Part shown: one piece after another, positions 23,605-34,415 of the stretch
Layout: every line of letters starts with the position of its first letter
Numbering within the stretch: position 1 is the first letter of the stretch
Assembly (NCBI GenBank): GCA_021234155.1
Contig: JAJEKV010000001.1
Span: forward strand, 27,733,768 to 27,797,767
Length of the DNA stretch: 64,000 nt
Direction of reading: 5' to 3'
DNA from: Isoetes taiwanensis
Lineage: Eukaryota; Streptophyta; Lycopodiopsida; Isoetales; Isoetaceae
The notes under the pieces: model-generated
Databases searched by the model: none
What the model was told of the DNA's origin: nothing
The model's input: only the letters and a program-made list of their open reading frames with translations
Position numbers and translations under genes: made by a program

Positions 23605-24466
23605 TACTTAAGTAAAGCGTTAGACCATGCATAACTAAAGCTTTGAAAGCCACATGGCGAAACTCAGCAGTCGACTTCTAATATAAACGGTCTGTTTTAG
23701 GCTTGACTTAGAGGTAAACCTGGAAATCAAAATGCACCCTGAATTGCATATTTCATGAATGCATGCTGCATCTGTCCACCTCGCATCGATGCTCAAAGAA
23801 GAAACACGGAAGTAAAATAACCATTAGCTTCTTTAGCAAATTTAACATCTAGTTTGGGAGATCGGCTAGGAAGCGCACAATAAAGGATCAGTATGGGATC
23901 CGCGACCCAGCGAAGGAATTACCTGGGTTTTCTATTCCTAGCCGTTGATTCATAAATTAGAAGATTTAACGGTTGAGATGAAAAAAAACTAACATGGCAT
24001 GACACGTGGCATGGCTAGAATCTCAGCAAATTGCTCACTTCGGGTTAGGCAACCCTGCTAATAAATTTGATAAAACATAGAAAAAAATTCAAATATATCT
24101 CTTAGTTTATAAATATTCTAAAAATACCCTCTATGGTAAATCTGCTTATATTATGACAGATTAAGCATGTGCATGCATGTCTTATATCAAATATCCAACA
24201 GCCCAAATTCACTTAATCCAATGGCCTAGATTCACTCAATCTGACAATCACAAGAGTGAAGTGGGAAAAGAAAAAGGGGAAGGGGAAATTGAGAAAAGGA
24301 AAAGGGGAAGGGGAAATTGAGAAAAGAAAATGGAGAAACAGATAATGAAAAAACTTATAAAAACAAGGTGCTGCGCATGGAGGGTTGCCCTTCGGTGGCC
24401 CTACGTTTTCATGTTTTTTGTTTGTTTGATCATCGTAACAAACATATCTAATTCCATTTTTTTATT
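23605..24466. other. Intergenic with simple repeats
   Basis: Contains an approximately 30-base purine tandem repeat at 24262-24330 (AAAAGGGGAAGGGGAAATTG units) and the second copy of the GGTGCTGCGCA repeat at 24362-24395. No gene recognised. Confidence 0.5.
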
Positions 24467-25040
24467 AAGATAAGATAAGATAAGTTTTTATCGTCCACGA
24501 GAACCCTATCGGGTTATGGGACCCAAACAAAGAAAAGAGGCCGTGAGCCCCCTACAGAACACAAAGGCATAAGCCTAAACAAAGCACAACATGGAGACAA
24601 AGCCCAGTAACAAAAAAGCTATTTGTTCTGATGATATGGTACTGCTGAGAGACCCTAGACATAGCCCGTCCACGGACTAGACAGCCAATGGTCTAGGATA
24701 ATTGCTGCTCCTCCTCGGTATACCGCCCATTTCTTGTGTTGACGGGCTTCCCTAACCTTGCACAACTCATTCCGGCGATTGCATAGCTGTATGGGAGAAA
24801 GATCTTCCTGTAATGAAAAAGTAGTGCCCCTCAAATGATTTCCGTGCTGAAGAACACTTAGACGACTCAACACATCCCGAAAGCGAATTAGAAGGTGTCG
24901 AGGTCGATCAGGACGCGCAGCCCCCACCCACGGTAAGCAGATACCCAGGAACTTACACAGCTCATAACACGAAGTGTCTAAAGGTTGCTCAACAAATAAG
25001 GCCTGTAATTTTTCTTGCTCGAACCTTACCATCAACAATT
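24467..25040 (-). mobile_element. LINE family A 3' end joined to an ORF1-like fragment
   Basis: The tail is (GATAA)n at 24467-24484. Next comes the family A end motif GTCCACGAGAACCCTATCGG at about 24491-24525. The ORF at 25038-24655 encodes HLLIRFRDVLSRLSVL, LRGTTFSLQEDLSPIQ and RRNELCKVREARQHKKW. This is the pattern of the C-terminal part of plant LINE ORF1 proteins (RNA-binding: …G..…EDL(T/S)P…RR.L……AR..GK.A). Endonuclease and reverse transcriptase, which should lie between ORF1 and the 3' UTR, are absent. It is either an internally deleted LINE or a non-autonomous ORF1-only derivative using the LINE tail. Confidence 0.6.
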
Positions 25041-26095
25041 AAGTCTTTTGTAGCCAGCATAGCTCATAAAGCATGCGACATCCATAAGTTCTTAACTTTG
25101 AACTTAGCTAGATATGCTTCTATTTATAAGCCAACTAGCTAAGAGCCGAATTTTTCCTATAATAAAAAAACAGTACATAGAAGCATTGATAGTGTCTTTG
25201 TTGCTTCCATTTGCCAAATCTTTGCAACAGATGCATCAAGTTAGAATCGAAATATACACTGTCAGTAGCTGAGAAATTTGTCTCCTCATCTAATGACTCA
25301 AACAAAGAAAAGGATTGATTCGGGAAAACATCTGACAAACAAGAAACTCAAATGTGGATTGAATGGAAAACCACTGACCAAGTGTAGAAGGGATTGATAA
25401 CAAGACTCCATCTGACTGCATCTACTCCCTGATCACATCCAGTTTGTCGGTTTGAACAGGCTCTACACGGCTTGACCTGCAACAGGCGCGACGGGAAGAA
25501 TGACAGCTACAGCCAATTTAGGCCAATCATATACGATATCCGCAGATATTCTGGCATATACCTGGCATATCTCGCATTCTCATCAAACCTACAATTGATC
25601 AACCCTACAATCCCAGTAATAGCCATGGAGCTTTTATAATCTGGGCTGCAGCCAGAGTATAAAGCTGCAGTTCATGCTAGTATGTCTACTGGGATTGAAG
25701 GCAAAACAAAAAGACCAAGGACCCATGGCATAGAACACTGTCATGCCTTTGGGATGCGAATTAGTGGATGTAAGAATCTCCATGATTTTATCCATAAGCA
25801 TCTACGTTTAACTATAGATATGAGGGATAGTCAGAATGATTCAAGGCCAATGACATTTTTGATCGCACATTATACTTAGTTCTACTGTGGAATGTCGTCC
25901 ATTAAGTATAGCTATAGGCCTCAGTCACAGATGCCTAAAACTAATGCATAACATTTCATTCTGTTAAATCTAAGCAATTGCTTTCTGTAGCACAATCTTT
26001 TTAGGTGTTTCGTATTGTGGTTTGAATTTTACGTTGTCATTTGCACAAAACTATTTTCTGGTGAGAATGAGATGGAGAATTCTGTAATGCCAGAA
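25041..26095. other. AT-rich intergenic DNA
   Basis: No gene recognised. An open stretch at 25682-25879 has no known motif. ATATCC/GGCATATA-rich sequence at 25540-25590 resembles 22440-22490. Confidence 0.4.
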
Positions 26096-26360
26096 GGAAT
26101 AGAATAGAATAGAATAGAATAGAATAGAATAGAATTATTGTCCCTAGTGCCCTAAGGCCCCTGGACTGATGTAGCATGGGCGAGCTCCCTCAGGGGGTGC
26201 TACTAACGCATCATGATTGTTCATTGTAGCCCTTTCGGAGGGCTTATCTTATTTTCTATTGATACCTGCACCCCGCTTATATCTGGCTTCATGGCCATGC
26301 GAATGTGCTTTGTTCTTATCAGCTTTGAGCTGTACACATTGTGGATTCCACTGTCCCACC
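26096..26360 (-). mobile_element. LINE family B, 3' end only
   Basis: Reading on the minus strand, family B 3' UTR sequence ends in (TATTC)n at 26135-26096. It matches the 3' end at 59329-59560, including GTCCCTAGTGCCCT, GTAGCCCTTTC and GGGCTTATCTTATTTTCTA on the plus strand. The copy is 5' truncated and then passes into the sequence duplicated at 28535. Confidence 0.7.
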
Positions 26361-26384
26361 TTTCATAGTGGGTCAAATTATGAA

Positions 26385-27505
26385 CCCTCAATTTTTGGTG
26401 CACCAAAACTCGAATGTGGAAATAGAGCACCAGCTGGCGGGTTGTACTCGCTCTATCCTGGTGGTCGGTCGGAGGTCCCTCACTGTCCCGAAGCTTAGCT
26501 CCTTTCTTTTTTCTACAATTATTGTGCACAGTCTTGGTGCCCAATAGTGGTGCCCAGCGGCAACAAAGTTGCACTGACCTGGACTACATTAGTGAAGCCA
26601 ATTACTATCAGGATTAAAAAATCTCGCCCCGAAGGGTTTTCGAGGAAAAACCTTAATAGTAATGGGCTCACTAATGCATTTTATTATCATCAGATTCTTC
26701 TTTCATCATTACGGGGCCACTTATCCTTTTTCCCTTCTGTAGATTCTGGATTTTTCCCGCTGCCACTCATCATTTTCCCAACATTCTGAATTTTGAATTT
26801 CCCGATTTTTCCTGCGCCACCTTCCCCTTGTTTTTTCTTCCTACTGTGCAGTATTATGGCCCCCTCTATTCTTAAACTATGGTTGTAGCTATAGGCGTTC
26901 ATTTCATCTATAAGCTGTAGGTGTTCATCTCATCTATAAGCTCATTTGCTTTCTGCTCCTTGACATCATATATTTTCTGGTGTTTACTGTCCTCTTGGTT
27001 TAAAGCCCTTTGGTGTCTTTCAAGCTCTTGACTTTCCTTGGCATCCTTATCATCAATGGATCTGTGATATCGTTCTGTATCCATACAGCTAGATTTTCCT
27101 TTCAAATCAAAAAATATATTTCAAACCCTTTATTCTATGTTCTCTTTATCTTTGTCTCGACACTTATGTCTTTCTAGAGTACGTTGGTTTACTGCAACTG
27201 CTCTGATTGCTTCTGATTATCTCTACTATGTATAGCCAACTCTTTATACACCCCTTGCTGCCAATCTTTGAATGGTCAAATGGCTCGACTTTCATGTAGA
27301 TCTCCAGTATCTACTATAATTGGTATTCATTTTTGTTCACATTGAATGGTGATGGGGCTGAGCCACTCTAATAGCTTGTGGTTTGATAGGAACTGACGGG
27401 GCATAGCCGCTCTAGCAGTCCTAGAAACCCACTAATTTGACGGATACTGACGGGGCTGTGCCACTCTAACAATTCCGTTATCTCGACACTGGATGCTGAT
27501 GGGGC
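26385..27505. repeat. Direct segmental duplication, copy 1 (partner 28535-29815)
   Basis: From TTATGAACCCTCA to the fourth hairpin unit, the sequence is repeated about 2.15 kb downstream with high similarity. Copy 2 has an extra block at about 29032-29195 in place of a few bases, and copy 1 has a small tandem gain near 26905-26930. The shared part includes a LINE-type 3' end hairpin, a stretch with GGATTCTGGATTTTTCCC, and the first units of the hairpin array. Confidence 0.8.
26587..26676. other. Conserved-core hairpin with long arms, copy C1
   Basis: The left arm 26587-26608 (CATTAGTGAAGCC, then AATTACTAT) pairs with the right arm 26656-26676 (ATAGTAATGGGC, then TCACTAATG). Between them is the core GGATTAAAAAATC…GAAGGGTTTTCGAGG shared with LINE A 3' UTRs. 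With about 20 pairs, it is the best-paired of the five copies seen. Confidence 0.7.
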
Positions 27506-27757
27506 TACGCCTCTCTAACAGCAACCCTTAAATGTCGAGAACTCTCTTGAATCACCAAGACAGATAGGGCAAAGCCACTTTAACTGTCTTAGTAGAAGCA
27601 AGACGTAAGCTGATGTTGCTAAGCCGCTCTAACAACTTACGTTTATCTTTGTTGGCACCAGGGATAGAACCACACTGTCGTGCCCAAGGCTGCTGGGGCT
27701 GTGCCACTCTAACAGCAAACACTAGGATAGATGGGGCAAAGCCACTCTAACCATCCT
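27351..27757. repeat. Array of eight short hairpins with a constant core and variable arms
   Basis: Eight units share AYG-GGGCWNNGCC-RCTCTAA (20 bases, constant spacing; one unit has TTGC for GGGC). Cores start near 27351, 27396, 27450, 27499, 27564, 27613, 27693 and 27731. The flanks pair, and differ per unit: AGGAACTG/CAGTCCT, ACGGA/TCCGT, TGCTG/CAGCA with outer TCTCGACA/TGTCGAGA, AAGACAG/CTGTCTT, ACGTAAG/CTTACGT, GCTG/CAGC, AGGATAG/CCATCCT. Only the first unit lacks convincing arms. The core has its own small GGC/GCC stem. Spacing between units is irregular (38-80 bases) and the spacers are unrelated, so this is not an ordinary tandem repeat or a CRISPR array. No ORF explains it. Function is unknown; the pattern looks like RNA structural covariation or a hairpin-type insertion. 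Confidence 0.8.
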
Positions 27758-28318
27758 AACGAATCAGGTATTGCTGGCATGTAAGTATCCATCAGCATTA
27801 CAACGTCTGAAACGTTTTGTCCTTTACTATACCATATCCGTATTTCCTATTTTGGTGCTAGCATCTTTAAACTAGCAGCATGCCCATACTCTATTATCTA
27901 GCTCAGACAAACACTCAGTCTAGCACTTAAGCTTACCCATCAAATTAAACCAACCATCACCATATGCACTAAGAAATTATGTGACTGACCAAGCCGTATG
28001 TGCATAAACAATTGTGTAGAGTGCAATATTTTATTGAAGCCATTGCCAAACTTCCATACAACAAGATCACGACAGCCTCATAGCAAAACCAATAGTATGG
28101 CACTCCCTAATTTATGCATGCAGCCTCAAATAACCCAGAACATCTCTTTCCAAACCTACCAGTGATCATCTTTAATGCACAAAGCAACCATCTATCTACA
28201 CATCTATCTGCACAAAATAACCTGAACTTTGCCATCTATACATCAAGAGCCTAATAATAATCCACCAGTCTTGCTATTCAAAATTAATTTTAAACAGCAG
28301 AAATAAAAAAACTGAATA
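27758..28318. other. AT-rich intergenic DNA, nothing recognised
   Basis: No coding, RNA or repeat feature could be supported between the hairpin array and the tandem repeat at 28319. Confidence 0.4.
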
Positions 28319-28452
28319 TTCGCACTTGTTTATGTTTGAAGCAGTCCAACTATGGGATAGCAGCCTCACGCTTCAGCGCTGTATTTTCGCACTTGTTTCT
28401 ATTTGGAGCAGTCGGACTACGGGGTAGCAGCCTCACACTTCAGCGCTGCAAG
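28319..28452. repeat. Two-copy 67-base tandem repeat
   Basis: Units begin TTCGCACTTGTTT at 28319 and 28386 and end with CTTCAGCGCTG. The units differ at several positions. Confidence 0.8.
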
Positions 28453-28534
28453 TTCATACCACAAAGAACTGCTTGAAGTATTGCCAAATCTATACAGAGT
28501 CATCCTAGCAGGTTCCATATGCCAGTTGAGAGCT

Positions 28535-29815
28535 TCAAATTATGAACCCTCAGTTTTGGTGTACCAAAACTCGAATGTGGAAATAGAGCACCAGCCGGCG
28601 GGTTGTATTCACTCTATCCTGATGGTCGGTCGGAGGTTCCTCACTCTCCCGACACTTAGCTCCTTTCCTTTTTCTACAATTATTGTGCATAGTCTTGGTG
28701 CCCAATAGTGGTGCCCAGCGGCAACAAAGTCGCACTAACCTGGACTACATTAGTGAAGTCAGTTACTATCCGGATTAAAAAACCCCGCCCCGAAGGGTTT
28801 TCGAGGAAAAGCTTTAATAGTAATGGGCTCACTAATGCATGTTATTATTATCAGATTCTTCTTTCATCATTCTGGGGCCACTTATCATTTTTCCCTTCTG
28901 TGGATTCTGGATTTTTCCCGCTGCCACTCATCCTTTTCCCAACATACTGAATTTCGAATTTTCCTAATTTTTCCTGGCGCCACTTCCCCCTTATTTTTCC
29001 TTCCTACTGTGCAGTATTATGGCCCCCTCTGTTTGTGGGAGTAACAACTGAATGATTATCTTTTACTATTCCTTTTCCTTCTGTACCCTTCTCGTATTGG
29101 CCTTTGTGTTTCTATATTTGACCAATCTTCTGCACAAGTCCAAGAAGCTACGAAGTGATCTTTTGCTGCCAAAGTCCTGTTTTCAAACATTTCCTCTTAA
29201 ACTGTGGCTGTAGCTGTAGGCGTTCATCTCATCTATAAGCTCATTTGCTTTCTGCTCCTTGACATCATATATTTTCTGGTGTTTACTGTCCTCTTGGTTT
29301 AAAGCCCTTTGGTGTCTTTCAAGCTCTTGACTTCCCTTGGCATCCTTATCATCAATGGATCTGTGATATCGTTCTGTATCCATACTGCTAGATTTTCCTT
29401 TCAAATCAAAAAATATATTTCAAACCCTTTATTCTATGTTCTCTTTATTCCTATCTCGACACTTCTGTCTTTCTAGAGTCTGTTGGTTTACTGCAACTGC
29501 TCTAATTGCTTCTGATTATCTCTACTATGTATAGCCAACTCTTTATACACCCCTTGCTGCCAATCTTTGAATGGCCAAATGGCTCGACTTTCATGTAGAT
29601 CTCCAGTATCTACTATAATTGGTATTCATTTTTGTTCACATTGAATGGTGATGGGGCTGAGCCACTCTAACAGCTTGTGGTTTGATAGGAACTGACGGGG
29701 CATAGTCGCTCTAGTAGTCCTAGAAACCCACTAATTTGACGGATACTGACGGGGTTGTGCCACTCTAACAGTTTCGTTATCTCGACCTTGGATGCTGATG
29801 TGTTATCTGATCAAC
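28535..29815. repeat. Direct segmental duplication, copy 2 (partner 26385-27505)
   Basis: Second copy of the segment at 26385. It includes a conserved-core hairpin at 28748-28837 and the first three hairpin-array units at about 29651-29785. It ends inside the fourth unit, at GATGCTGATG. After that point the sequence is unrelated to copy 1, so the duplication breakpoint falls in a hairpin core. Confidence 0.8.
28748..28837. other. Conserved-core hairpin, copy C2
   Basis: The arms CATTAGTGAAGTC, then AGTTACTAT (28748-28769), and ATAGTAATGGGC, then TCACTAATG (28817-28837), flank the core GGATTAAAAAACCCCG…GAAGGGTTTTCGAGG. It is the paralogue of the hairpin at 26587. Confidence 0.65.
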
Positions 29816-30494
29816 TTACTGTTGTTTTACCTTCAAGACCTAAAAATGTAGTAGAGAATGATGCTTCCTATTTTAATATTTGAAACCTTCATGATGCTTC
29901 AAGAACTAGTTGAGGTAAGCATTAACTGTGAGGTGCAAGTAATGCAAGTTTAACTTAGGGGCAATGTAACAACATGCGGATTCATCTTCATCTTTGTACT
30001 CTGTTCTGTGTCATTTGATTTTTGTTTTTATGCACAGGGTTCTTGTTTTTATGCAATTTTCTTTTCATGCAATTGTGGTTGATCGCAACGACATAATCTG
30101 TGGCAATAGGGGTTGCAATAGTATGTGTAATAGTTCATACTTTAAGAACATTGTGCAGTTAGTTGCTAGGAGTTCCTTCTATCTTCTTGTGTGCGAAGTT
30201 GCTTGCTAAATAGAAAATTGCATGGGTTAAGCACCCAAGCTCTCATTCTTATTATGGTAAACTCATCCGACTATGGAGCTTCAAGACTGCCTGCATGTGA
30301 TATACACATAAAGTTAGAAAAGGGCAACTGTTCTGGTGGCATTAGTTTGCTTCGCTCACTTGCTTGATTCTGTCTTCTGTATCTCTAACCTATGTGGGAT
30401 AGCGAAGTTGTTTTTATCATATGGGCATTGTGAACTGATCTCGTGGTTCATTAATTTGCAATGTCATTGAGATATGTAGCACAAGCCTTGGTGT
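29816..30494. other. AT-rich intergenic DNA, nothing recognised
   Basis: Stops are frequent. A 71-codon open stretch at 29994-30209 has no known motif. Confidence 0.4.
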
Positions 30495-31440
30495 TTAATA
30501 AAATAGAATAGAATAGGTTTTTTAGCGTCCACGGAGACCAATTGGCCTATGGGACCCAAACAAAACGAGAGCGGCAAGCGTATTACGGACAGGATTAAAA
30601 AACCCCCGCCTCGAAGGGTTTTCGAGGGAAAAAACCTTAGCAGTAATAAGTATGCTGGCATGCTGTATAATTGTATAGGACAGTTCAATACCGTCCCGGA
30701 GGACACAACTGAGTCCGTGCATCCATAACCTCCTGGAGATATGACCCCAGCAAACCCACTGACGCCGTATTCAATAACTCATGCAACGGTTGGCCAGGCA
30801 CTAGTAAGCGAACATACCGTTCTCGGATATGGGCAAACGCTGGGCAGATCTGAAGGGCATGACATTCATCCTCAATGGCGCCTTGGTGGCAATTCTGGCA
30901 AAGCCTTTGCTCTCGTGCTTCCCGAGCCCAACGTCCTGTCTCAATGCGGAGGCGATGTGCACCCGTGCGAATGGAAGCTATAAGTCTGCGCTTCTTCATT
31001 GGCAACTGGGTGTATAAGTACTGGCGTGGGCCTCTCATGAGCGTAGGATTGACTTGCTGCGGATAGTGTGCCAGCTTAACGTGCGTCAGATTGCCTATAC
31101 ACCCCAGCGTGAGAACCACTGAGCTTGCTTGTCCTTCCAGCAGGCTTTCAGGCGTTGGGGACCCATCGCCATGGCCAAAGCAAGGTTGGGCAAACGTGTA
31201 TCACTCATAGCGACCACCTTCTGGAAGTAAATGATATGGCGTTCCAATGCAGCCCGTTGAAGGGGTAGAAAACCTGTCTCCTGGAATAGGATCTGGTATG
31301 GAACTGTGGACTTTACCCCAAGGGCTCGTGCCAAGAAGGCTTTCTGCACCTGCTCGAGGTCATTCCAGGTGTTGAGGGATATCACCGGACCCCACACTTC
31401 TGCCCCATACAAAAGGAAAGGCTCGACTATGGAGCCCATG
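30495..31440 (-). mobile_element. LINE family A, 5'-truncated copy
   Basis: On the minus strand, two overlapping frames encode the RT thumb and C-terminus: LLYGAEVWGPVISLNTWNDL, QKAFLARALG, TGFLPLQRAALERHIIYFQK, then RRLIASIRTGAHRLRIETGR and the Cys-His knuckle LCQNCHQGAIEDECHALQIC. A frameshift with a TAG near 31095 separates the two frames. The 3' UTR has the conserved-core hairpin at 30570-30660 and the GTCCACGGAGACCAATTGG motif at about 30526-30556. The tail is (AATAG)n at 30499-30516. The knuckle shows what the GC-rich copy at 6531 has lost. Confidence 0.85.
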
Positions 31441-32415
31441 TGATGTTGTCTCTCTTATGTAACGTAATGGAATTAGATAAACTATGTGACACACTTTGTG
31501 ATCTCTAGTTTAAATATTACAAGTACTTCATGCTGTTATTGTTTCTCCCTTTGATTGACTTCATCGTTGACTGCTGTACCATGGCCACAAAAACTTAATG
31601 TGACGTAAAAAATGGGGGTTGACCCATTTTCTTTTTGGGTCAATGGCTAGGATTTGAGGATATCATATATCTCTGGTATATTCCCTAGATGGATGGTCCA
31701 GATGAAGCAATTATATGGATGAAACAATTATACGGATCAAAGACCATAGACCTAGGTTTGCATACTTCAGAAATTATAAAATAAGATTCCATAAACTTAG
31801 GTTTGCAGACTTCAGAAACTATAAAATGAGAACGAGATTAGGTTTGCTGGAAAGTTAACCATTACCATTCAAACGATATAGCCTTAATATAAAATCTGCC
31901 TTAATATAAAATCGCTTTCGATTCTCATCTTTTAACGTACGATCGTTAAGATGCTTGACAGGTCGACATAACATTTTAGATGTGAACCTCTGGTGCAACA
32001 AAAAGCAGACTACTCTATGGTGCAAAGGAGAGTATTGGCAAATTACTTTCTCGAAGAACATAATATGATCTTGGATCTAAGTTCACAATCACATCTGATC
32101 TTTATCCTTGCCAGAGAACCTTACCAGAATCCTCTTTTAAAGGACAAGATGCTTTAAACAGAAATTCTTTCATCCATGAACCCCATTCTCGTATTACTGT
32201 CAAACAAAAATAAGCCTTCCATCTGTTTTCTCGATATTCCTGCCCTTCCCTTGATGTTCCTCATTTCTTCTGTTGTCTAAGCATTCCTGTGATGATCTCA
32301 CCTCAAATCACTATGGGCCAAATTTCTCCCCAAGTTTCAGGTGACTTATCTGTTCACTTTAGTCTCAAAAGCAGGCCTAAGATGTAACAATTATTCCAAG
32401 ACACTTATGTGACAA
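31441..32415. other. 3' flank of the hydrolase gene
   Basis: This is AT-rich and contains no recognised gene. A short inverted repeat TTGACCCA/TGGGTCAA lies at about 31619-31648. The 3' UTR and polyadenylation site of the minus-strand hydrolase should fall in its right part, but no site could be fixed. Confidence 0.4.
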
Positions 32416-33521
32416 TTATCTGGGGCAGTATTTTGATCCAATAGATAGAAGCAACAGATGCAACATATCTGGAGCTGAAAAAAAGGGACTGTGATCTGAG
32501 CATATGCTATGAACTTCTGCAGGTTGGCTCTTGCCTATCATGGCCGCCTGTACAAGAGGTTTTATTGCTCGATCTTGTTCTGTCCGTATGTAGACCCTGG
32601 GTATAGTTTGATAGCCCTTGTTGGTATTGACAAACTTGGCACTTCTAAGAACTTCTGTTGCAAGTGGCCTATCTAGCATCGCTGCTAGAACCACATCCTG
32701 TAATTGGCATCAAACTGTAAAAAGGGGTTTACTTTTCGAATGAACCAAAATAAAATTTGGGCAAGAGTAAACCTGTACAGAAGAGAGATGGTAGAACATG
32801 CTCCGTGCTTGCTCTCCACGCCAATATATCTCCATGGAGGAGTCCTCATTATTGATTCCCCCACTCTGCATAATAATGTTTGCTGAAAAATGATAAACAT
32901 AACATATAATAGATAGATTTACCAGAAGGTCAAAGTCTTCCTCAGATTGCAAGCCACCAGGAAGCATGAGGGCAGCCACATAAACAGAGACTGCAATTTT
33001 TTGAGGAAAAAGATCCGAAGCATGTGCCAAACTCAGCCCTCCCGAGCCGTGACCTACTAACACTACCTGAAAACACCATTTTGAGGTTTGCATCAAAAGA
33101 TGAAAACCCTAAAACCATGTTTAAACCCTAAAAAAATTAGGAGCAAAATAGCAAGACAGAGAAAGGCACAAACCTTTTCAGATTGAGGAATTGATGCGAG
33201 AACGTCGACAAGGGGCTGTGTATACTCTGCAAAGCAACTAATATCTCTGTGGCTTCTTGGATCAGCTCCAGAACCACCCAAATCCATGGTGGTAACCTTC
33301 TCACCAGCTTCTTGAAGCATTGCAACAGTCCGGTACCAGCACCAAGCGCCGGAGCCAGCCCTGTGCACCAAAACATAATGCCTACCTTCCTCTTCGGATC
33401 CATCAAAGGTATGGCGATTTGTGATAGGATTTGTGGACAATGGTCTGTTGTGATTGGGAGTTCTGGCAGATCGGATGACGCGTGGTAAATGGGTTCGAGC
33501 TGCTGCTAAGGCGGCAGCCAT
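32416..33521 (-). CDS. Methylesterase-family alpha/beta hydrolase, probably plastid-targeted, four exons
   Basis: Exons on the minus strand are 33521-33174, 33066-32923, 32865-32773 and 32697-32416. All introns are GT-AG and phase 0, and the product is 288 residues. The family (plant MES / salicylate-binding protein 2-like) hydrolyses methyl esters of hormones such as salicylate, jasmonate and auxin. Residues 1-45 are rich in Ala, Arg, Ser and Thr and resemble a transit peptide, as in the MES11-like subgroup. HRAGSGAWCWY at 53-63 is the oxyanion region; the usual HGAG is HRAG here. The nucleophile elbow at 121-126 reads GHGSGG, so Gly occupies the catalytic Ser position and Ser is one residue later. 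The Asp (TEQD, residue 237) and His (SDH, 264) are kept. Start choice: 33521 is the first in-frame ATG; an upstream ATG at 33558 is out of frame. A transposon begins about 200 bases upstream. Catalytic competence is doubtful. Confidence 0.85.
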
Positions 33522-34415
33522 GGATCGGTAACAATTGCTTGCCTTTACCACCGATCATGGAGAGCTACCGGCTCGCCACGCCCCGCTTTGCTCAAGAATG
33601 ACGTCCTTGTGGCAATGGCGGCTAGGCTAACGCATATTTCGAGAAAAACAATCTATTAATGTTTTTTGAGAAAAACAATTGTATACTTCCGAAAAACATT
33701 TTCGTTGCCGCGTTTACCTTAGGGCGAGATTCCACTATGTGGAAGTTTCCGAAGGCATTTAAGATTTAGCAAATGACGTTTTAACACGTCAAAACTTCCA
33801 CGGCTAACAAGATTCCACAGGACGGAGGTTTCTAATGTCGTTGTGCTGACATGGCCAGGAAATGGATTCGGTTAACTGGCAGGGGATCGGTGCTGGGAAA
33901 TCAATTGCCGATTCTCCTTAGCATGCCACGCGTCCCGACTTCAACCTTGGCGCCAAACGAATTTCGCCAAAAGAATTTCGCGCTATTCTAATCTTCATCA
34001 CAGAAGAACCTGCCATCACAGAATCGGACAGAAAGTAGGGACCAACACTGCATAGCTGCAATCTGCATCTGTAGGTAAATCTTCTGTTCCTGTTCCTATT
34101 ATTGTAATAAATTCCTAGATCATGTACCAGTTCTTTTAATAAATAAATGGCTGACTGCAGAGATCCAAGATTGAACTAAACAACCGTACCTTGTGGAGAT
34201 TTTTTATTTGAAGGTGCAAGTTCAAACTGTTATTCCTTTATTTATAAAGATTTCATCAAATTTCATGTTCTTGCAGTCTTGTTTCAAAGATTTTTGCTCC
34301 TATATCTGTTGTACTTGGCATACTCCTTTAGCTTTAATAAACTTTAGTTATAATTAACTTTGATTTCCACATTGCCTTTGCATGAACACTTCTTTATTCA
34401 ATTTCTTCTTTCCAG

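Noticed and set aside
26221-26574. 117-codon minus-strand frame shared between the duplicated segments
   Set aside because: It is LINE-type 3' UTR sequence, and the frame is not kept in the second copy.
27351-27757. Regularly recurring palindromic motifs resembling a CRISPR array or a hammerhead ribozyme series
   Set aside because: Spacing is irregular, only 20 bases are constant and the host is a plant, so CRISPR does not apply. The AYG-stem arrangement after CTG recalls the hammerhead CUGAUGA, but the required GAAA segment and third stem are missing. Twister was also considered, but the order of conserved bases does not fit.
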